The notes beneath the pieces were generated by a model. That model saw nothing but the letters and a program-made list of their open reading frames with translations. It had not been told where the DNA came from and made no database searches. Positions 6,830 through 14,690 of a stretch of 16,748 bases of DNA are shown one piece after another. The position numbers and the translations under genes were made by a program. The stretch spans positions 1 through 16,748 of the forward strand of contig JACKPW010000051.1 of the NCBI GenBank assembly GCA_024233215.1. Reading direction: 5' to 3'. The stretch is from Verrucomicrobiales bacterium (GTDB taxonomy: Bacteria; Verrucomicrobiota; Verrucomicrobiia; Limisphaerales; J093). Position 1 is the first letter of the stretch; each line of letters begins with the position of its first letter.

Positions 6830-8848
6830 CTATTCCTCGCTGACGGCGCGGAGCAGACCCAGCCGGTAAGGCAGCCTGCCATAGTCGCCCCGGTTATCGG
6901 CATCCGCGATTCCCTGGTAGAGGAACATCAGTTTGTTGGGATCAAGAATCATGCGCTCATCATTCACTTCCCGGATCATCTCCCCGTGGCTGACCTGGCC
7001 CGTCCACGGTTCCACGCCCTTGTCGAAAGTGACGTTGTGACTGCCGGCGAACGGCTTCTCATACGTGTCGAATCCCTCCACCGGATACCATTCCCCATCC
7101 AGCATGTCGGCCACGTAGGCACGGTAGTAGCGGGTGGGTGAGAGGGCTTCCACGCAGGTCAGGTACTTGTCGGCTCCCTTGATCTTGTACGTGAAACTGC
7201 CTTCGAAGACCGTGTTGCGGGTGCCGCGCATGGCCACCACCGGACTCGTGAAGCCCTTGGGAAACTCGGCGTAAGTGGTCCGGCAGCGGTAGAAGTTCCC
7301 ATCGTCACCGGTAAAGAAGAGGTACATGTGCTCGCCATCGCCAATGCAATGGTAGTCGATCGGCAGGCGGGGCGTCGCGATCTCCGGCGTGAAGAACTGT
7401 TGCGGGGCAGTCCACGACTTCGGATCCTCCGGAGTCTCGGTGGTGCAATAAGCCGGGCGCTGGGTTTGAAAGATGTAGTACCACTTCTTCTGCGGCGCAA
7501 AGTAGAAGACCTCCGGGGCGCACTTGTAGGCGCCGAAGCCGGGCACGGTGTCCATGTAAAACAGCTCGGTGCTGGGGGCGTCCTGCCAGTCGGCGAAGCT
7601 TACGTGAACCATGCTCCATCCTCCGCCGCCCCCGCGACGCTGGCCGGTCGTCGGGGGCGCGGCGTCCCGATTCAGGAGGGCGGCCGCAGCGGGGCCGCTG
7701 ACCATGAAGGCGGTGGCATAGATCTCCCACTTGTTGCGGTATCGGAAGACCGTGGGGTCTTTGACGGAATAGAGGAAATGGCTGGAGTCATTCTGCGGGA
7801 CGATCAACGGACCCGTGGATTTCCATTTGAGCGGTTTGCCCAAGAGCCCTGGCAGGGTGTTCGGAACGGGTTCGTGGATTTCCGGCAGCGGTCCGAGATC
7901 CGGACCACCGCGTCGTCCGCCGCGGTTCGCAGACGCCCCGCTATCTGCCGATTGGGAGGACGCGTCTTCCGCTGCCTTTACAGTCGATCCCGTTGTGCTG
8001 GCTGTCACCCGTTTGGCCGTGGCTTCCGATGCGCCGAAGTTCCCGACGTGGCGGGTGAACCTGATGTCGTTTCCGGAGATCTTCCCGGTGAAGGTGATGG
8101 CGATCTCAGTTTCCCCGAAACGCAAGGTCTCCACCAAAGTCACCGTGTCGCCGTCCACTGTGCCCTCGGTCAACTCGACATCACGCTTCTGGCCGTCGGT
8201 ATCCACGACTGCCTTGCCGGAGACGCGCGCACCCTCCTGTTTCAGCGTGAAGAGGTATTGTTGCAGTCCCCGCTGCGTGTCGAAGTCGGCTCTCCAGGTG
8301 CCGGTGACATCCGCCGCGGTGGTCTGCGGGAGGATCTCGATGGCACAGATCTGGGGGTTCTCGACATTCGGCGTGAAGGTGATGTTGAGTTCGCCGTCAT
8401 GGATCTCAACGGGGACGGACTCGATGTAGGCCTTCGCAAGACCGCCCGCCTTCGCCCACACGTCGAAATCCTTGAACTCCCGACCCTGCACGTTGAACGA
8501 GAACACGCGTTGGCCCGGCCCCGTGATCCCCTCGAATGTTTCCGCGAAGTGCAGTTTGACCACGTACTTGCCGTTGGGTAAGGGCCAGGAGAACGAGTCC
8601 ATGCTGTAGCGTTCGGCCCGGTAGAGATCCGGACTTTCCGTGTTGGCGATGCGGAGGTCGGGACGCGCGATGGTCTGGCCACCCTTGAAACCTTGATCAG
8701 CAAGCCACAGGTTGCCATCGGCGTCCTTGACCGGTTCGAAACGGCCGGCGTTGATTCGGATGACCCCCGCGGGGAACGCGTCCCGGGCCAGGCAAAGGGG
8801 GCCCGCCAGCACGGAGGCGAGCAGGAGGGGGAGGGGGAGTCTTCTCAT
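6830..8848 (-). CDS. Malectin-GH62 alpha-L-arabinofuranosidase, secreted
   Basis: A 672-residue multidomain protein predicted to remove alpha-L-arabinofuranosyl side chains from arabinoxylan outside the cytoplasm. Signal peptide 1-21 (MRRLPLPLLLASVLAGPLCL); malectin-like domain about 27-175; beta-sandwich module about 181-280 (starting VTGTWRADFDTQ, ending FTRHVGNFG); low-complexity linker about 281-330 with NRGGRRGG; GH62 domain about 338-668. GH62 landmarks are clear: SVKDPTV with Asp364 (predicted base), YMDTV with Asp433 (pKa modulator), VFEGSFTYK with Glu549 (predicted acid), FYFAPQKKWYYIFQ, SHGEMIR and LPYRLGLL. A Gly/Ala-rich stretch (385-410, ending TGQRRGGGGG) sits inside the catalytic domain between Asp364 and Asp433, where other GH62 enzymes as I recall them are shorter. 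The ATG at 8848 forms ATGA with the stop of the propeller gene, which fixes the start over an in-frame ATG 36 bases upstream. It is the last gene of the operon. Confidence 0.85.
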   Translation of the reverse strand: MRRLPLPLLLASVLAGPLCLARDAFPAGVIRINAGRFEPVKDADGNLWLADQGFKGGQTIARPDLRIANTESPDLYRAERYSMDSFSWPLPNGKYVVKLHFAETFEGITGPGQRVFSFNVQGREFKDFDVWAKAGGLAKAYIESVPVEIHDGELNITFTPNVENPQICAIEILPQTTAADVTGTWRADFDTQRGLQQYLFTLKQEGARVSGKAVVDTDGQKRDVELTEGTVDGDTVTLVETLRFGETEIAITFTGKISGNDIRFTRHVGNFGASEATAKRVTASTTGSTVKAAEDASSQSADSGASANRGGRRGGPDLGPLPEIHEPVPNTLPGLLGKPLKWKSTGPLIVPQNDSSHFLYSVKDPTVFRYRNKWEIYATAFMVSGPAAAALLNRDAAPPTTGQRRGGGGGWSMVHVSFADWQDAPSTELFYMDTVPGFGAYKCAPEVFYFAPQKKWYYIFQTQRPAYCTTETPEDPKSWTAPQQFFTPEIATPRLPIDYHCIGDGEHMYLFFTGDDGNFYRCRTTYAEFPKGFTSPVVAMRGTRNTVFEGSFTYKIKGADKYLTCVEALSPTRYYRAYVADMLDGEWYPVEGFDTYEKPFAGSHNVTFDKGVEPWTGQVSHGEMIREVNDERMILDPNKLMFLYQGIADADNRGDYGRLPYRLGLLRAVSEE

Positions 8849-10236
8849 TTTGGCTGTGATTGAATGGGATGTGGTGCAAGGCAATAGAGGTGGCTGTCAG
8901 TGCGGAGGTAAATCGCCGAATTGACGACTGCCGGCGAGGCGAAGACCGGGCCGTCCAGTTGGTTTTCCGCCAAGACACTCAACGCCCTGTCGGCTTGAAA
9001 AACCACGGTCCTGCCATCGCGACCGAAGCAGTAAATGCGCCCTTCGGCATATACCGGGGAAGCGGCGTACCTGCCTTCAGTGCGAGCCTTTCCAACGATC
9101 TGGCCGGTACTGGCGTCGACGCAGGTCAGGAAGTCCTGGTCGTCGAGCAGGAACAGGGTCTGATCCAGCAGGAGCGGAGAAGGCATGAAGCCAATGGAAT
9201 TCGGCAGCTTCCACGCGACGTGGGTTTCGGTGACATCGCCCTGACCGTTCGTGTGCACGGCCCAGAGTTGGGCCCTGCCGCGGTAGACCCCCGTGCTGAC
9301 AAACACGAGTCCGTTCCCGTAGACCGGGCGCGGCGCGACCGTCTCGCCCTTCCCGTTGTCGACGCGCCAGGTTTCCTTCCCGGTAGCGGGTTCGTACGCG
9401 ACGAACCATTGGGCGCCGGGCACAACCATCTGTAATCTGCCGGCGTCTTCGAAGATCAGTGGGGTCGAGAAGGACTTGCGGAACGCCGGGACGGGCGTGC
9501 TCAGAGGGGGGCGATTGGTCTTCCAGACCGTCTCGCCCGTGTGTTTGTCCAGGGCGGTGAGGTACTGCTGATCCCGACCGTCACGCACCAGGATGAGGAG
9601 GTCCTGGAACAGGGCGGGCGAGCTGCCGGGGCCCTGGTGGTGGTCCAACGGTAGCTGGCGTGTCCAAAGCACCTTGCCGGTGTGCGAGTCGAGGCAGGCC
9701 GTGCCGAACGTGCCGAAATCGCAGTAGAGCCGTTCCGGTTCGATTACCGGTGTGGGGGTGGCGTAGCTGTTCAGGGCGTTTATCGCCGGGGGGTTGTCCA
9801 CGGCGAAAAGCTCCACGTAGTAGAGCTGTTCCCCGGTCGCACGGTCCAGGCAGACCACGCCAATCTCCACCCGCTCGGCCTGCTGCATCTGGTCCGGACC
9901 GGCACTGAACGTGCGGACATTGGATTCAAACGCGGTCGTGAGCCAGATCCGGTCACCCAGGAGAATGGGAGAGGATCGCCCTCGGCCCGGCACGGAGCGC
10001 TTCCACTTCACATTCTGGTTGGTAGCCCAGTTCAGCGGAACGCTGGTGGCTGCGCTAATCCCGTCCCCCGTCGGTCCACGGAACTGAGGCCAGTCATCCG
10101 CGGAGGCCGGTTGCTGGAGGGAGGACACCGCCGATTGGGCAAGCTCGACACCACCCAGAGCGGACAACGAGAGGCTGAGACCCAAGAGAAGCGCCGCGGG
10201 GTGGACGCCTCGTTGAATCAACATCAAGGTTCTCAT
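8845..10236 (-). CDS. Secreted PQQ-like beta-propeller protein
   Basis: A 463-residue protein of the PQQ-binding-like (BamB-type) propeller group common in PVC bacteria. An N-terminal signal sequence (about 1-30, with LLLGLSLSLSALGG) is followed by the characteristic DDWPQFRGPTGDG at 48-60. Repeated propeller strands follow, with signatures such as CLDRATGEQLYY, CLDSHTGKVLWTR, ALDKHTGETVWKT, AYEPATGKETWRV and CVDASTGQIVGKA, each shaped as xxDxxTGxxxW. No quinoprotein dehydrogenase active site was recognised, so a scaffolding or ligand-binding role is more likely than alcohol oxidation; the true role is unknown. The start could be ATG at 10236 or, four codons later, at 10224; neither has a good Shine-Dalgarno. 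It lies 64 bases after the esterase and overlaps the GH62 start by four bases (ATGA), so it should be made together with the enzymes. Confidence 0.8.
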   Translation of the reverse strand: MRTLMLIQRGVHPAALLLGLSLSLSALGGVELAQSAVSSLQQPASADDWPQFRGPTGDGISAATSVPLNWATNQNVKWKRSVPGRGRSSPILLGDRIWLTTAFESNVRTFSAGPDQMQQAERVEIGVVCLDRATGEQLYYVELFAVDNPPAINALNSYATPTPVIEPERLYCDFGTFGTACLDSHTGKVLWTRQLPLDHHQGPGSSPALFQDLLILVRDGRDQQYLTALDKHTGETVWKTNRPPLSTPVPAFRKSFSTPLIFEDAGRLQMVVPGAQWFVAYEPATGKETWRVDNGKGETVAPRPVYGNGLVFVSTGVYRGRAQLWAVHTNGQGDVTETHVAWKLPNSIGFMPSPLLLDQTLFLLDDQDFLTCVDASTGQIVGKARTEGRYAASPVYAEGRIYCFGRDGRTVVFQADRALSVLAENQLDGPVFASPAVVNSAIYLRTDSHLYCLAPHPIQSQPK

Positions 10237-10300
10237 ACGAATGGTAACTGGTGACAAGGATTCCCTGGAATCGGTGGAGGGGGCGCCAGGCAGCAGAGTG

Positions 10301-12418
10301 TCACGGTTGAAATAGTCGTTGAGCGAAGTAGTAAAGGCTGTTCCTCCAGTGCGTGGCGTCGTGCCCGTTCCCGTCCACATGCCAAATGTGCGGCACATTG
10401 TTCTCCTTCAGATAAGTATGCACCCCCTGGCTGATCCGGATCAGGCCGTCCTTGTTGCCACAGGACAGCCACAATAGCTTCAACTGCCGGGCGGCAGCCT
10501 GCGGATCGGGCACGAGTTCCTTGGGCGGCTTGGTGTTCGGGGCGGAGGAGAGGCCGCCCACCCAGGCGAAGGTGTCCAGATGCGCGAGACCGAAGTTGAG
10601 CGACTGCCCACCGCCCATGGAAAGTCCGGCCAGGGCGCGATGCTCGCGATCCGCCTGAACCGAATACCGCGACTCGATTGTCGGAATCACATCCTGAAGC
10701 AGGTCCTCCTCGAACGCGGCGAAGGCCGGGGCCGATGCCATGACGTTCCCTTCGGCACGATCGTTCTTCTGCGCCCGGCCGTTGGGCATCACGATGATCA
10801 TCGGCACGGCCTTGCCGTCGGCGATCAGGTTGTCGAGCAGGAGATTGGGTTGGGCAAAGCGCTGCCATTCGGTCTCGTCGCCCCCGATCCCGTGAAGCAG
10901 GTAAAGCACAGGGTACTTGTGGTCCTGGTTGTAACCGGGCGGGGTGTAGACGTTCATCTTGCGGATTGTTCCCACACTCTTCGACTTGTACTCGATTAGC
11001 TCCAGTTTCCCATGCGGGATGTCGGCACGGTTCTCGACAATGCCCGCAGGCGGATCTGGAAAAGCAGCGTGGTCGTCCGGTCCGAGGACCACCGGTCCGC
11101 CAAAGCCTCCCCCGCCCCGTTGCGGTCTCGCGTCAGGGGCGGCGGCCCCGTTGCCGACATTCGCCGCTGCCGGGGTGGTCGACGCCTCCGCGGGACGGGC
11201 CTCGGCCTCCTCCGTGGCGAAGTTGCCCACCTTCCGGGTGAACGCGATCGCGCCGTCCCGGACCTTCCCCGTGTAGTCGATCCGAATGTCGTTGAAGAGC
11301 AACGGGGCGAACTCACGCAAGCTCCGTCGCCAGGTCTGCCACTCGTGGGCCGTGTCCGGGGAGATGTAGTAGTGACTGTTAACACCCGCCTCTTCCAGGG
11401 CGCCAGCGGTCGCCTTCGGGTCACCGCCGCGACGGGGTCCATCCCCACCGACCTCGCGGCTGCCATAGCTCACAAAGACCAGCTTGTTCTTCTGCTTGAA
11501 GGCGGCCAGGTCCGGGATGTCATCCGGCCCGATGCTCCCGCCGCTGAAGAGGCCGATGTGCGAGAAGGTATCGAGATTCCTCAAGGTGATGGTCTTCGTT
11601 TCCATGCCGCCCATGGAAAGACCCGCCATGGCACGATGAGGCTGATCGGCCAGCGTTCGGAAGTTGGCATCGATGAAGGGGATCAACTCCTTGACGAGCA
11701 CTGTTTCGAAGGGACCGATGTCGAAGTTCCTCAGACCGCCGAAACGGATCTCGTTGGTCATGCCGTAGATCATGACGATGATGAACGGCCTGGTTTTGTG
11801 CTCGGCGAGCAGGTTGTCCATGATCAGATCGGCGCAGCCTTGGTCGCCCCAGCCATACTCGTTCTCCCCCCAGCCGTGTTGAAGGTACAGGACTGGATAG
11901 CGTTGGTCCGGGTGCTGATCGTACCCCGGCGGCGTGTAGACGAACGCGCGCCGCAGCGAATCGGTGCTTGGCGAGTGGAAGAACAGTTCCCGTAGCTGGC
12001 CATGGGGGACGTTCTTCAGCGCGTACAAGTCCTGGTCGTGCGCCGGCACCTCAACCCCACTCCCCCAGCGCATCGCGCCGAAGAACATCAAGCTGTTGGG
12101 ATCGGGCACCTCGGCGCCGTCTATCTTGATCAGATAATAGTGGAACCCCTCGTCCAGGGGCCGCGTGATCCCGTACCACGCACCGTCCTCCCCTTTGGTG
12201 AACTCGCTGCTGTCCCGGAACGTGCAGCCCACGTTGTGGGCGTCGGGAGCCAGGATGCGGAACTTGACGCGGCCCTCGGAGTTCACCTGCGGATACTCCC
12301 TGCCGGGTTGATTGGACGAGGCGGGCTTCCAGTCGTCGGCCGGCGCCTGGTCCTGGGAAACAAGCAACTGACCACAGAGCAACGAGGTCAGTACGAACAC
12401 GAACGGTGTCTTCTTCAT
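10301..12418 (-). CDS. Tandem CE1-type esterase (two alpha/beta-hydrolase domains), secreted
   Basis: A 705-residue protein with two esterase domains of the CE1 / XynZ-like feruloyl or acetyl-xylan esterase group. Signal peptide about 1-21 (MKKTPFVFVLTSLLCGQLLV); Ig-like esterase N-terminal domain about 45-140; first hydrolase about 140-375 with GLSMGG (Ser268) and His358 in TAHEWQTW; a short beta-strand remnant and Ala/Gly-rich linker about 376-465 (FTRKVGNF, then RPQRGGGGFGG); second hydrolase about 466-705 with GLSMGG (Ser600), SCGNKDG (Asp657) and His686 in GNGHDATHW. At the Asp657 position the first domain has SYGSREV, with Glu322 aligned. Both domains keep the nucleophile and histidine, so both may be active. 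Esterases of this kind release ferulate or acetate from xylan side chains, fitting the GH62 gene downstream. The ATG at 12418 starts the signal peptide; the frame runs further upstream but without a plausible N-terminus. Confidence 0.85.
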   Translation of the reverse strand: MKKTPFVFVLTSLLCGQLLVSQDQAPADDWKPASSNQPGREYPQVNSEGRVKFRILAPDAHNVGCTFRDSSEFTKGEDGAWYGITRPLDEGFHYYLIKIDGAEVPDPNSLMFFGAMRWGSGVEVPAHDQDLYALKNVPHGQLRELFFHSPSTDSLRRAFVYTPPGYDQHPDQRYPVLYLQHGWGENEYGWGDQGCADLIMDNLLAEHKTRPFIIVMIYGMTNEIRFGGLRNFDIGPFETVLVKELIPFIDANFRTLADQPHRAMAGLSMGGMETKTITLRNLDTFSHIGLFSGGSIGPDDIPDLAAFKQKNKLVFVSYGSREVGGDGPRRGGDPKATAGALEEAGVNSHYYISPDTAHEWQTWRRSLREFAPLLFNDIRIDYTGKVRDGAIAFTRKVGNFATEEAEARPAEASTTPAAANVGNGAAAPDARPQRGGGGFGGPVVLGPDDHAAFPDPPAGIVENRADIPHGKLELIEYKSKSVGTIRKMNVYTPPGYNQDHKYPVLYLLHGIGGDETEWQRFAQPNLLLDNLIADGKAVPMIIVMPNGRAQKNDRAEGNVMASAPAFAAFEEDLLQDVIPTIESRYSVQADREHRALAGLSMGGGQSLNFGLAHLDTFAWVGGLSSAPNTKPPKELVPDPQAAARQLKLLWLSCGNKDGLIRISQGVHTYLKENNVPHIWHVDGNGHDATHWRNSLYYFAQRLFQP

Positions 12419-12516
12419 GGAGTCGCTGGTTGGGTTGTTTGTTACGGGTCGAACCGAAGGGGGCATGCCCGGGGCGTGTTCACGGTCGGGTCTCGGTCTG
12501 GAGGTGCAGGTTGTTG

Positions 12517-14142
12517 TCAAGGTTTGCCATGGGCATACCGCTCGTGAATCTCCGTCGCGCTCAGCGCGCGCCCGAACAAGTCGAACTCGTCGAATGCCCC
12601 GCTCAGGTTGCGGATCAGGGCGGGCGCCGGCAAGGGACCGCGCTGGGCGTTCCAGTTGCCCAGTTCCGCCGCACCGATCCGGAAAGGCGGGCCGATTCTC
12701 AACGCGTGTTCCGAGACCGGCTCGCCGTTGAGGTAATGGACCACCCGTCCGGAAGCCCCGTCCAGCACCACCGCCAGATGCAGCCACATCCCAAGCTGGT
12801 CGAGCATCAGCACCCGGGGGCTCGCGATGATCTGAAAATCACGATCCCCATCGCCGAAAACCGTCACTCCCAGCACGCCGTCGTTCCGGATGAGCCAGTG
12901 AATCGTTCCCGGCGCGAATCCATCGCACATGAAGAGGGAATTGAACTGCCGGTCCAGTCCCAGGACGCAGACCCATGCGGACAGGGTGAGCGATTCGAAC
13001 TCCCCCGGCACCACCAGCCGCACGCGGTCATTGACACTCTGGAACTCCAGGGCCGGCTTCTCAGGCCAGCGACCTTCGGTGCGGGCACACCCGACGATGA
13101 CGGCCTCCCGGACCGATTGGCCGTGGACGGCGGTGTTGGCCAGCGTCCATTCCGTGCGACCCGAATCCTCGAAGGCCAGGTGCACAAGCAGTGAAGGATC
13201 CTGGTTCAGCCGCGCCTTCCGAAACTGCCACTGTTCGTAGCGAAACGCCTCCGAGGCCGTTGAACGCTGCTGGAACGAGAACATCGAGTAGAAGACCGCC
13301 GCATTGGCGGTGATGAGACGGGGTGGCGCATCAGCCTCAACCACAGCCCCCTGGCTTTCTTGCAAGGTCTGCTCCGGCCGTGAGCCGGCAACCATTTTCA
13401 CCTCGCCTTGGAAGACGTGAACCTCGGTTTGGCGCTGGGCTGCATCGATTCCAAATGACGTGCCAAGGTCGACGACGCTCAGGTGTTTGGTCCCCAGGCG
13501 AAAGCCGCGGGCCGGCTCGGGCACCTCCGCCAGAAGCCGTCCGAGGTCCAGGACCGCTTCCGTAGCTGAGACTAGCCGCAAAACCGCGGGCCCCTCGATC
13601 ACCACGCGGGCGCCACTGTAAAAGACCACCTGCGCCAGGCCCGATTCCAACCGCAGCCAGCCCGGTTCCAAGGCGTTCCCGACTGCCGGTTGCGCGGTAC
13701 CTTCACTCCAGCGCGCATCCACGGACCGGGTCAACACGGCCACGGCGCTGCTGGTGGTCCCGCTCGGGATCCCGGGTGCGCTGAACCACAACTTCCAGAC
13801 AGCCCCCGCGGCGATCGCGAGACCGGCTGCCAACGCCAGCATGACCGCCCGCTGCCGCCGGGTCCTCGGAAGCGCCGGAACTCGACCACGCCTTCGGCGT
13901 TCGTTGCCCGGGTTGACGAATTCCAGCCGGCAGTCTTCGGTCCCAGCCCCATCCCGCGTGAAGAGATCCGGATTCGACGCCAGCCGGGAGTGCAACTCGA
14001 CCCGCAGTAGATACCCATCGCGGGCGCCCAAGTCGTTCCGCAACAGCTCGTTCAAGGCCCGCATCTCGGCCTCAGTTGCGGAACCGTGGCAAACGGCGGC
14101 AACGGCATCGTCGAATTCGGGGGATGGGAAGGCGAGGTTCAT
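12517..14142 (-). CDS. FecR-type anti-sigma protein with LamG-like domain
   Basis: A 541-residue membrane protein that probably controls the overlapping ECF sigma factor. The N-terminal 1-97 region is cytoplasmic and resembles the short anti-sigma head seen in PVC FecR proteins (HGSATEAEMRALNELL, then ARDGYLLRVELHSRL). One transmembrane helix follows at about 99-119 (AVMLALAAGLAIAAGAVWKL). The FecR domain spans about 155-270, with RLESGLAQVVFYSGARVVIEG and LSVVDLGTSFGIDAA at its heart, and a LamG/concanavalin-like jellyroll about 318-535 ends in FDEFDLFGRALSATEI. By topology the FecR and LamG parts are outside the cytoplasm. The ATG at 14142 overlaps the sigma-factor stop (ATGA), so the two are coupled. 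LamG domains often bind glycans, which suggests a carbohydrate signal; this is inference. No TonB receptor is encoded nearby, unlike classic FecA-FecR-FecI systems. Confidence 0.85.
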   Translation of the reverse strand: MNLAFPSPEFDDAVAAVCHGSATEAEMRALNELLRNDLGARDGYLLRVELHSRLASNPDLFTRDGAGTEDCRLEFVNPGNERRRRGRVPALPRTRRQRAVMLALAAGLAIAAGAVWKLWFSAPGIPSGTTSSAVAVLTRSVDARWSEGTAQPAVGNALEPGWLRLESGLAQVVFYSGARVVIEGPAVLRLVSATEAVLDLGRLLAEVPEPARGFRLGTKHLSVVDLGTSFGIDAAQRQTEVHVFQGEVKMVAGSRPEQTLQESQGAVVEADAPPRLITANAAVFYSMFSFQQRSTASEAFRYEQWQFRKARLNQDPSLLVHLAFEDSGRTEWTLANTAVHGQSVREAVIVGCARTEGRWPEKPALEFQSVNDRVRLVVPGEFESLTLSAWVCVLGLDRQFNSLFMCDGFAPGTIHWLIRNDGVLGVTVFGDGDRDFQIIASPRVLMLDQLGMWLHLAVVLDGASGRVVHYLNGEPVSEHALRIGPPFRIGAAELGNWNAQRGPLPAPALIRNLSGAFDEFDLFGRALSATEIHERYAHGKP

Positions 14143-14690
14143 GCGAGTTCGGGCTCCGACTGACCTTCCACGCAGCGTTGGAGTGCCCGGCGAATCCGCT
14201 GCAACGCCTTGTAGGTCGCCGCAACCGTTCGGCCCGTGCGGTTCGCCAACGAGTCGATGTCGGCCCGTTCGTAGTAGTACGCCTCGACCAGGGTGCGCTG
14301 CGCGGGGGCCAGTTTCCCAACGCAACCCTCAAGACGCCGCAATCGTCGCTCGAATTCGGGCTGCAACTCCTGGCGTCTCTGCGCCAGGTCCTCCGCCAGG
14401 CCCCGGTCCAGCAAGGCCTGCCAGCGTCGGTGCCGATCGGTCCATTGCCGGGCCTTGTTCAGCGCAAATCGACAGGCCCACGGTGTGAACGGCTGGGAAG
14501 GATCGTAGGCGTCGAACCTCTCCCAAAGGGCCAACGCGGTCTGCTGCACGATGTCCTCGGCATCCGTCACGTTGGGAACCAGGGCCGCCACGTAGCGGAA
14601 GACCTCCCGTTCGCTGCGCAGGAACAGCGACAGGAACCGCTGCTGGTCGGCGGTCGGGTCTTCAGGCTGGCCTTCTGGTTCAGTGCTCAC
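14139..14690 (-). CDS. ECF RNA polymerase sigma factor
   Basis: A 183-residue sigma-70 factor of the extracytoplasmic-function type, resembling the Rhodopirellula/Verrucomicrobium ECF group. Sigma region 2 covers about 18-90 with DAEDIVQQTALALWERF (43-59) and PWACRFALNKARQW (70-83). Region 4 covers about 118-172 with LAPAQRTLVEAYYY and a helix-turn-helix containing DIDSLANRTGRTVAATYKAL. It would direct RNA polymerase to a small regulon, likely including its own operon. The start is GTG at 14690; an alternative internal start cannot be excluded and no strong Shine-Dalgarno is seen. Its last four bases overlap the start of the FecR/LamG protein, the usual arrangement of a sigma factor and its anti-sigma. 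It is the first gene of the five-gene minus-strand unit and is divergent from another ECF gene. Confidence 0.9.
   Translation of the reverse strand: MSTEPEGQPEDPTADQQRFLSLFLRSEREVFRYVAALVPNVTDAEDIVQQTALALWERFDAYDPSQPFTPWACRFALNKARQWTDRHRRWQALLDRGLAEDLAQRRQELQPEFERRLRRLEGCVGKLAPAQRTLVEAYYYERADIDSLANRTGRTVAATYKALQRIRRALQRCVEGQSEPELA

Noticed and set aside
6548..7141. Plus-strand frame starting in the intergenic region and running into the GH62 antisense
   Set aside because: Most of its length is antisense to the GH62 domain, and there is no ribosome site or recognisable product.
7328..8581. Plus-strand open frame (417 codons) opposite the GH62 gene
   Set aside because: Antisense to a gene whose catalytic and malectin motifs are clear.
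12461..12470. GGGCATGCCC palindrome between the FecR/LamG and esterase genes
   Set aside because: A 10-bp palindrome without a loop or further symmetry is expected by chance in GC-rich DNA, and no regulator site was recognised.
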